Origin: Glandiceps talaboti
Lineage: Eukaryota > Hemichordata > Enteropneusta > Spengelidae
Direction: 5' to 3'
DNA length: 64,000 bases
Assembly: GCF_964340395.1 (NCBI RefSeq)
Contig: NC_135551.1
Location: 16,231,003 to 16,295,002 of the forward strand
Shown here: positions 57,657 to 64,000 of the stretch, piece after piece
Position numbering within the stretch: position 1 is the stretch's first letter
Layout: each line of letters opens with the position of its first letter
The notes under the pieces: model-generated
Told to the model about the DNA's origin: nothing
Seen by the model: only the letters and a program-made list of their open reading frames with translations
Databases searched by the model: none
Position numbers and translations under genes: made by a program

Positions 57657-60007
57657 CCCGAGAAAATTATATTTTGAGGGACCTCTTCTAGCACCATACA
57701 AACACTGTTACACAGTGACAATTTGTGCGATTCTTGGCCTGTACGAACTAACTAACTTGTATTATTTGTACAAGGTATTACAGTTGCACACGTACACTGG
57801 CGTTGGCATTTGGTCGATCATTACCTACATTTGAAAACACCAAAATCATTAGATAGATGTCAATTTTTTTTTACAGATAACAGATTACATGTAGGTCGTG
57901 TTTGGACAACATAATCGGGAAAGCTTCAAAATTAACAAGTATCGCACGGACCAGAGCGGACTAAACTTTAACTTCCATGCTTACTGTACTCTAGGTAGCT
58001 AGCTACGTGCGATCTCGAGTTTGGTAGAAATGTCATTGATGTCCCCGTTATTTTCCTTCCGTGTTCTTATTCTTTGAAAGTATAGGTTATGGCTGTTTTA
58101 TGATTGATTAAACTTGTATTTCAAAACCCAATGTCCCATCTCAGAAAACAAGTCAATAAAGTAACAAACATGTGCTCTCCGAGTTATCCCGATATGTACG
58201 AGTACCATCCCAGCTATTTCAAAACAAACGCAAAAATGCATACGTCGTGGTGGGGTGAGTACCGCGGTACTCTAGTTTGGTCTCCGCTCTGTGTCCGTAT
58301 GTTTGACTACGATGTCAGTCGATGTCATTTACGTTACGAGGATTATTGTTGGAAAGTGCCAAAACATATGGAAGCGAATTTTTGAGAAATCTGGAAAGAA
58401 TTTAATACGATTTCTCAACTCTCAAATTCGAACGAAACAAATATTTTCTGATGCCTCCATGTTTGATCTTGTAGTTAGTTCGCGTTACGTTCATCTCCAC
58501 AACATGCACATAGCTAAAGATCGTAGAGAACAGTCGACAGGTATAGGAACTAGACTAGGCAGTGATGTATGATCTATGTGTACAAAATAGACAGTTGTCT
58601 TTGAGATTTGAGGATCATTACAGAAATAAAAGAGTTGCCAACGTTAGATTTGTTTATGAATTATATCATTGTACCCGTCATCAATATGCAGTGTCGCTTA
58701 TAAGTATCTAATGTCGCACTATAAAATGTTTCAAAAAATGGCTTGCTTCTCCCGGCCATTAGAAAATTTAACTGAAAGTATGAGAATTCTTGATCGAAAC
58801 ATATTTAGTCATAAAATCCTCAGGTTTCTGACAATTTCCAATACTTGTTACAAGAAAGACTGCAGTACAAGAACATTTGGTTAGCTACACGATTACATCT
58901 GATGCCTTACACGTGACACGCACGATCATTGTCCATTGTGAGCCTCGCCTTCTGTACATGTACCGTACGTCCAGTTTGTCTGTCGGTGTCACATTTTGCT
59001 TCCTCTCTTCAGTTTTCTAAGATGTTTTAAGAATTGGGAACAATCAGTGTGTGCTTGACAAAATTTCTTTCCACTGAAGTTTAGAAAACATTTAGTTCTA
59101 CCACAGACAAGTATAGTCTATGGTTCTACTCTACGTAAACGTTGTGTTGTTGCATCATGCATCATGAGACGTCACATTGACCTCATACTTCGCTTCGTTT
59201 ACAAAACTGACACATTGTATCTCCCCCTGATGGAGACAGTTGTCTGGACTACGCATGTATTAGGTGGATTCGACAGGAGTCGACGAGAAGCCGCCCCGCC
59301 CTCTGCAATTAACACATGATTAAGATTAACATAGGAAGTCATTCACACTTTAGCGACCAAAGACAGACAGATGTGCGTTCTGGCAGGTTAGCCTTTTCAC
59401 GGACCGTGGTGACGAATTGCAACCATAGTATTGTGAACATGCATATTATTTGCTAAGACAATCCCCAAGATCCCGATCGTATGTCACCATTAAAAGTTAC
59501 AAACACACAAAATACATACGGAATTTATACTGATGAGCATTTTGTAGCTGTTTATGAAAGTGTATTAAAATAGGCATATATCATATCCCATGGTGTTTGA
59601 TTTCACTGGCCGACCCAGTGTGTATTTTCTCTATGTCATGAAATCTGCTGATGCGGATATGTTTGTTGTGTACTGTTACTAGCCTACGTAATACAGTCAC
59701 AAGTAGTCAAGTGTGATAAATACCAGCTTTTAATGTTGTAAAAGTGTAACATGTTTTCGACCGAACGCATGCGATGTCACCCTCCCGGGTCACCCTATCC
59801 GACGTATAAGTCGAGCTTAACTATGCCGGTTCAAGGAAGTTTAAGCCACGTCTTACACGTCGGACTATGAAGCGGATAAGCCGAGCGGTTCACCGACGTA
59901 AACAACGGTTGCCACTGCCGGTTCTCTTCCGGTCGAGCCGTACACGTCGTTGAACCGCTGACCAACCGGTGTTAAACCGGAAGCTTAAACGTCAGTTTTC
60001 ATGCAGT

Positions 60008-60008
<1 letters not shown>
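53743..60008. mobile_element. CACTG...CAGTG-ended DNA element inserted in (CA)n
   Basis: The left end CACTGCATGAAAACAGACG (continuing to an AAGCTT) and the right end match as inverted repeats with one mismatch in 28. Both ends have GC-richer subterminal regions with recurring 'acgtcg', 'ccgg' and 'tacacgtcg' words (53743-53960 and 59750-60000). The element lies within a CA repeat, which hides the target duplication. CACTR ends plus subterminal repeats suggest the EnSpm/CACTA-CMC group. I found no recognisable transposase, so it may be non-autonomous, or carry an unrecognised or multi-exon transposase. Confidence 0.6.
54160..59750. other. Interior of the CACTG element, no gene recognised
   Basis: Several open frames of 60-155 codons occur on both strands but none shows a transposase motif. 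One exon-like stretch on the plus strand, about 58143-58253, has a 3' splice-like site (catctcag) and a G|GTGAGT donor, encoding YPDMYEYHPSYFKTNAKMHT. A (TA)n tract lies at 57569-57651. Confidence 0.35.

Positions 60009-60061
<53 letters not shown>
60009..60061 (+). repeat. (CA)n, right flank of the CACTG element
   Basis: About 52 bp of AC repeats directly after the right terminus CAGTG at 60004-60008. Confidence 0.9.
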
Positions 60062-60064
<3 letters not shown>

Positions 60065-60312
60065 CCCCACTACTGAACATAAGAAGTTCAGATTTTCTAA
60101 CAAAGGGGGTTTTCATCTAAATACCATCATCGATAAGTCATATCAAGATTACACACATGGTGTCTTGATACACCGGTTGCGGTCTGCAAAGAACTCATTA
60201 ATCGCTGTATAACAGTTCGTACCACTATAGATTTGTATAACATCCACAATCAATTATCTTTGAGTATACAAAGCTTGTCATAAACTTCTTATAGAAAGGT
60301 ATGATGTCTTAC

Positions 60313-60519
60313 CGTTTGACAGCATTTCATTGATATATTCTCTTAGCTGAAACCAGACGTGTATGGAATCTTTAACATCTTCTGTCCTTGTAGCCGTCAC
60401 ATTTCTTGTAAAGCTGCGACTGGCTAAAAGACATATTGGAATATCTGTCACTAGTAAGGCAAGATATCTTATATGTGTGTCACCGATAACCCTACCGATG
60501 CTAGTTAAAGCCGCTGACC
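60313..60519 (-). CDS. Host gene exon 2: N-terminal region and start of the DED
   Basis: A 207-bp minus-strand exon. The 3' splice site (ttttaatgtttag) lies before 60519 and the 5' splice site (G|GTAAGA) after 60313. It is open in phase 1: 68 whole codons plus split codons at both ends. It encodes 'IGRVIGDTHIRYLALLV', 'CLLASRSFTRNVTATRTED' and ends WFQLREYINEMLSN, which is the expected first helix of the death-effector domain that continues in exon 3. The split Gly codon accepts exon 1 (62292-62322) in phase. The part before the domain is not recognised. Confidence 0.6.
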
Positions 60520-61509
60520 CTAAACATTAAAAACCGTTAATAATTAATTATTGGTCTTTTTGACCTCCTTGCACGTCTAGATGTCTTTCCCCTAGTGATG
60601 TCTGTACACATTTCTTTAAACTTGCACGGGGGGGGGGGGGGGTATCTAACCGACATTTTGTTGTCTTTGGGTCGAAGCAATACTTTCCATAAATAAAAAG
60701 AATAAATATAATAAAATAAAATAAAACCCCAACCTACTCTATAGTATTTTCGGAGACGATTGCATCTAAAATACATAATTATTTTTTCCAGCCCATCAGA
60801 TAATCATCCCTCACAAGCTGGCATCAGGTGATTGTCTACCACCTCGCCTTTAACTGATATATGAAGAACTTTCCTGCAGCGACATTTTCCATTGACAATA
60901 CATAAGAGTAATCGAAAACCATATACATTCAGAGTTTATCATACTGAATTATTTATAGTAGGAATATGATGGTCCAATTAAATGATAAAGGGGAACCACT
61001 CATTGACAAGGAAATCATACATTTTCATAAACTATGGAAATTGTTTATATATTTTGGTACAGCATGCATCAAACACCCCATAAATAAAGTTCTATATAAT
61101 TTGGTACACACATCCTTGATAACAGCGCGCACATATCTCATAAATCTCATTGATGTAACTGAGTCATTTGCCTAATTAATTTAAGTAATTGGGATATATC
61201 ATAAGAATGCAAACTTCAAATTCAATGTACTCTAGTACATGCATAAATATAACAGCGCATATGTTCTAAAATGCTTGGGCTTGTTGATCTAAATAAATGT
61301 TAGTTGAAATATTTCATTTTGCATAATTACTAATTTTCAGCAATTCGGCTATATGTATATAGCCGAATGAAACATCTGTCTATAAATATCCTTATCATAT
61401 TGCCCTATAATTCAACCTTGTCTCCACATTTATTTTGTCAGACATTAAAATGAAAGCCAAATTCATAAGATTAAAGCTTGAGGCGATCTGCCACCAGGGC
61501 GTCCAATAT
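60520..61509. other. Intron 1 sequence with diverged monomers
   Basis: No gene. A poly-G/C run at 60629-60643. From about 60980 to 61400 lie copies of the monomer family found at 50990-52480 (for example tcataagaatgcaaacttca, tcagcaattcggctatat). Confidence 0.5.
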
Positions 61510-61566
61510 CAGGGGTAGGTAACAAATATTAGTCTAGAGCACGATCGATATAGTGACAAGTACAAA

Positions 61567-61574
61567 TATAAAAG
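61567..61574 (+). promoter_or_regulatory. TATA box, left-arm copy
   Basis: TATAAAAG, 112 bp upstream of ATG 61686. The same box occurs inverted in the right arm (62434-62441), equally spaced from its ATG. Confidence 0.55.
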
Positions 61575-61685
61575 TTGCGGGAAAATTCTACATAGTACCT
61601 GGTACAAGTCGTTTAGTTACAAGTAAAGTCTATATTGCGACGAGCACAAAGTCCTGATTTTCCCACCGTCCATTGCGTATTCAAC

Positions 61686-61716
61686 ATGGCGACAAGTAAC
61701 ACCGACAATCCTGATG
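61686..61716 (+). CDS. Inverted copy of host exon 1
   Basis: Ten codons plus one base (MATSNTDNPD, then G) ending at a GTAAGA donor. It differs from the right-arm exon by two residues (Thr for Ala at 3, Thr for Ile at 6). It points into the palindrome centre and away from any recognised downstream exon on the plus strand, so it may be non-functional or start a noncoding transcript. Confidence 0.5.
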
Positions 61717-62291
61717 GTAAGAATCAGTCGATTTCTACTACTAAAAATCGAAAATACGTATTCCTATAGCGTGCGTTCTGGGAAGAATTGGTTGGAGGAA
61801 CAACAGGGAAAATTTCATTGATCGATTCCACCGTTTGTGGGAGGAGTTAGCGAAAAACTTTTTCTACCGACGGATGTCCTATTCTTAAACACACGTCCCT
61901 ATACGAATGCATGTACATACGTACATGTTGTATATTGAACCACTGATCTTCTATCAGCGAACGTACTGTGGGGTTTGTTAGCTGGCTGGCTGTAAATATT
62001 GTATGCTTTACTTTTTACATAGAATTTGCAGGCAACATATGGGTTTGTTATTCTGTCTACACCAAATATAGTACTACTGTCAATATTGTACATGCATTCG
62101 TATAGGGACGTGTGTTTAGATTAGAATAGGACATCCGTCGGTAGAAAAAGTTTTTCGCTAACTCCTCCCACAAACGGTGGAATCGATCAATGAAATTTTC
62201 CCTGTTGTTCCTCCAACCAATTCTTCCCAGAACGCACGCTATAGGAATACGTATTTTCGATTTTTAGTAGTAGAAATCGACTGATTCTTAC

Positions 62292-62322
62292 CATCAGGAT
62301 TGTCGATGTTACTTGCCGCCAT
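62292..62322 (-). CDS. Host gene exon 1: start of the death-effector gene
   Basis: Minus strand: ATG 62322 opens MAASNIDNPD and one further G, then a GTAAGA donor (GT at 62291-62290). Phase 1 matches the start of exon 2 (GG), making a Gly codon at the junction. A TATA box lies 112 bp upstream (62441-62434). No other ATG exon with the right phase is visible nearby, though an untranslated or alternative exon further right cannot be excluded. Confidence 0.5.
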
Positions 62323-62433
62323 GTTGAATACGCAATGGACGGTGGGAAAATCAGGACTTTGTGCTCGTCGCAATATAGACTTTACTTGTAACTAAACGAC
62401 TTGTACCAGGTACTATGTAGAATTTCCCCGCAA

Positions 62434-62441
62434 CTTTTATA
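62434..62441 (-). promoter_or_regulatory. TATA box of the death-effector gene
   Basis: TATAAAAG on the minus strand, 112 bp upstream of ATG 62322. The same motif and spacing occur in the opposite palindrome arm. Confidence 0.55.
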
Positions 62442-62503
62442 TTTGTACTTGTCACTATATCGATCGTGCTCTAGACTAATATTTGTTACCTACCCCTGAA
62501 TAT

Positions 62504-64000
62504 GCAGCCAGATCGGAGCTCCGACATGCGCAGCATCTCTTTCGATCGACTGAAAACTTGCACCCATGTGTCAAATCTATGGCACAGAATTATACAACCA
62601 CACATCCAGTTTCCTACAACATGTAGAACAACTTAACACCGAGGTACCATTCACTTTCAAGTATATATTACTATTAGCTCTCGGTCTGTACAAAACGCAG
62701 GTACAGGCTAGGTGCAAGCCAGCCCAGGTCAGGTCAGGTGTCGAATGAATTTGTGTTAGGTTCACATTCAGATTAATACAATTTCTCAGCAATGCTCAAT
62801 TTTTTGTTCAAATTTGACACACAATCAATGTCTTCTGTACAAGGAATTACATTTTTCACGCCGATTTCATATTCAGCCTTGTATATACTGGGTGCATTGA
62901 AAAGAAAAGAAAATTTGCCAATGCATTGTACATAACAATTAGACACACTTTTAAATGTTGCATGTGAAAAAATGAAACAAAGATTGCAGACTCTCATATG
63001 GGAAAATAGTCATATTTCGTATGTAGATAGGGTTAGGATAGGGTTCTGCTAACATTGTTTGCTTATTCAATATCCACACATAGGTAGTATATCAATGTGC
63101 CTAATAAAAGGTGTGCAATATAAGCAGATAGTGTTCTAAAGTTATCATGATGAAAGCTGTTATGATACAGCTTTGAATTTCTGTCATTCATCAAATAAAG
63201 TGATTGGGGCTGTTTCAAATCTCCACTTTAGTGTTTCTCAACAGTTGTAAGGATGTCTCCAAATTATGTGCTTTTGTCGGGTTAGAGGCATCATAGAGTG
63301 ATGCTAAAATATTGATCAAATGTAGGTATGTTGTCGTTTTTCTCCTGTGACAATGGTGGTAAGTTGACATTTATACCATATATAGCATAACGTATCACCA
63401 CTAAATGGTATGGTTGGTTTCAGTCAGTTTTTACCAGAGTGTCGCTGTATGAATAACTGTTCTGTTTTAGAGGTGTATATAATGTTTGATGGCAAACATC
63501 AGAGAAAACATCAAAGACAAATGGTCGTAAAATCCCTTCTTCAGCTCACACTTTAGATGGGAAATTCACACTAATTCTGATTGGGTTCAACCCCAAAGTA
63601 TAAGTACTGTTTGGATTCTATTTTAATAGTTAAAGCTCTGAACACATAACTAGAACAATGTCTGGGGTCAAAGTTTGAACATTGTTGTAACCAGATGTAC
63701 AATACAGTAGTGTGAATGCGTTGAAAGTTTTGACTAAATTTTAACTAGTGAATTCTAGTGGTAGATCTTTAGATCCGAATGTGAATAAAAAAATACAACT
63801 TACTCAATACCTGACCTGACCTGGACCTGGCCGGTACTAACGTTTTGTACCAACCGATTAACTCCGGATGTAGTGTCACTGTACACTAATATCGACATAT
63901 ATTAGGTGACAAAAAACGACATTCAGCGGCTAACTTAGAAAGTGTGGTTATTCACAGAAATGTATTAATTCACAGATTGCTCACACCTTTATCCTATCCC
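62504..64000. other. Upstream flank, no gene recognised
   Basis: No exon or mobile element identified. Short 'aggtcagg' and 'acctgacctgac' words occur near 62726 and 63810. The window may end within the upstream regulatory region or the neighbouring gene's intron. Confidence 0.4.

Larger units (their letters stand above)
61510..61917 (+). repeat. Palindrome left arm with inverted promoter/exon copy
   Basis: Reverse complement of 62087-62498 with few differences. It starts CAGGGGTAGGTAAC. On the plus strand it holds a TATA box (TATAAAAG, 61567-61574), an ATG at 61686 and a splice donor at 61717, reading MATSNTDNPD plus G|GTAAGA. This mirrors exon 1 of the minus-strand gene. Flanked on the outer side by AATAT (61505-61509), the same five bases found outside the right arm. 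Confidence 0.9.
62087..62498 (-). repeat. Palindrome right arm with host promoter and exon 1
   Basis: Pairs with 61510-61917 across a 169-bp spacer. It ends GTTACCTACCCCTG, followed by AATAT (62499-62503), matching the five bases outside the left arm. Either the pair is a foldback transposon that now supplies the gene start, or the gene start was duplicated in inverted orientation. Confidence 0.9.

Noticed and set aside
61505-62503. hAT transposon interpretation of the CAGGGG ends
   Set aside because: hAT elements make 8-bp duplications. Only five flanking bases match here (AATAT), so the superfamily cannot be assigned.

Overview
This window is animal genomic DNA, most likely from a marine invertebrate. 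It is AT-rich and dense in (TA)n, (CA)n, (GA)n and (CTT)n microsatellites. It carries a Polinton, Penelope-like, Tx1-like, CR1/Jockey-like and Ty3/Gypsy-like elements, foldback elements, and spliced host exons with GT/AG boundaries. The species cannot be named from the sequence. There is no prokaryotic gene organisation, tRNA, rRNA or CRISPR array that I can see.

Layout. 1-5200: no gene; minisatellites, microsatellites and an isolated hammerhead ribozyme motif on the minus strand (about 3681-3730). 5209-11229: a decayed Ty3/Gypsy-like retrotransposon on the minus strand (gag, zinc knuckles, protease, RT, RNase H, integrase, polypurine tract, short putative 3' LTR). It is interrupted at about 8107-9800 by a truncated non-LTR element. 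12542-18737: a decayed two-ORF Tx1/L1-like LINE on the plus strand, bounded on both sides by (CTT)n, as expected of a microsatellite-targeting LINE. 18740-26454 and 44162-47160: noncoding DNA with at least three diverged copies of a local repeat, MITEs and simple repeats.

26461-44155: a complete 17.7-kb Polinton/Maverick, with about 360-bp terminal inverted repeats and a perfect 6-bp target duplication (GTTGCG). It sits in one of the local repeat copies. Nearly all its genes are on the minus strand: zinc-finger protein, adaptor-repeat protein, protein-primed DNA polymerase B, two fibre-like proteins, a chromodomain integrase, a double-jelly-roll major capsid protein, a packaging ATPase and several small membrane proteins. 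A penton-like minor capsid gene is on the plus strand. Integrase, capsid and ATPase frames are open. The polymerase, penton, a fibre gene, a conserved ORF and a zinc-ribbon gene each carry a reading-frame break, mostly in or near short homopolymers. I saw no cysteine protease gene.

48136-62322 (minus strand): three phase-1 exons that fit together into the start of a host gene encoding a death-effector-domain protein. Its introns are filled with a CR1/Jockey-like LINE, an inverted monomer array, a Penelope-like element tail with hammerhead-like motifs, and a 6.3-kb element with CACTG...CAGTG termini inserted in (CA)n. The promoter and first exon lie inside one arm of a large palindrome (arms about 410 bp, spacer 169 bp). 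The other arm carries an inverted second copy of the same TATA box, start codon and splice donor.

How the parts relate: the Polinton genes form a self-synthesising, virus-like set (replication, integration, capsid, packaging). The host gene is probably an apoptosis or innate-immunity adaptor or caspase-type gene whose 3' part is not identified here. Everything else is mobile-element debris, often nested.
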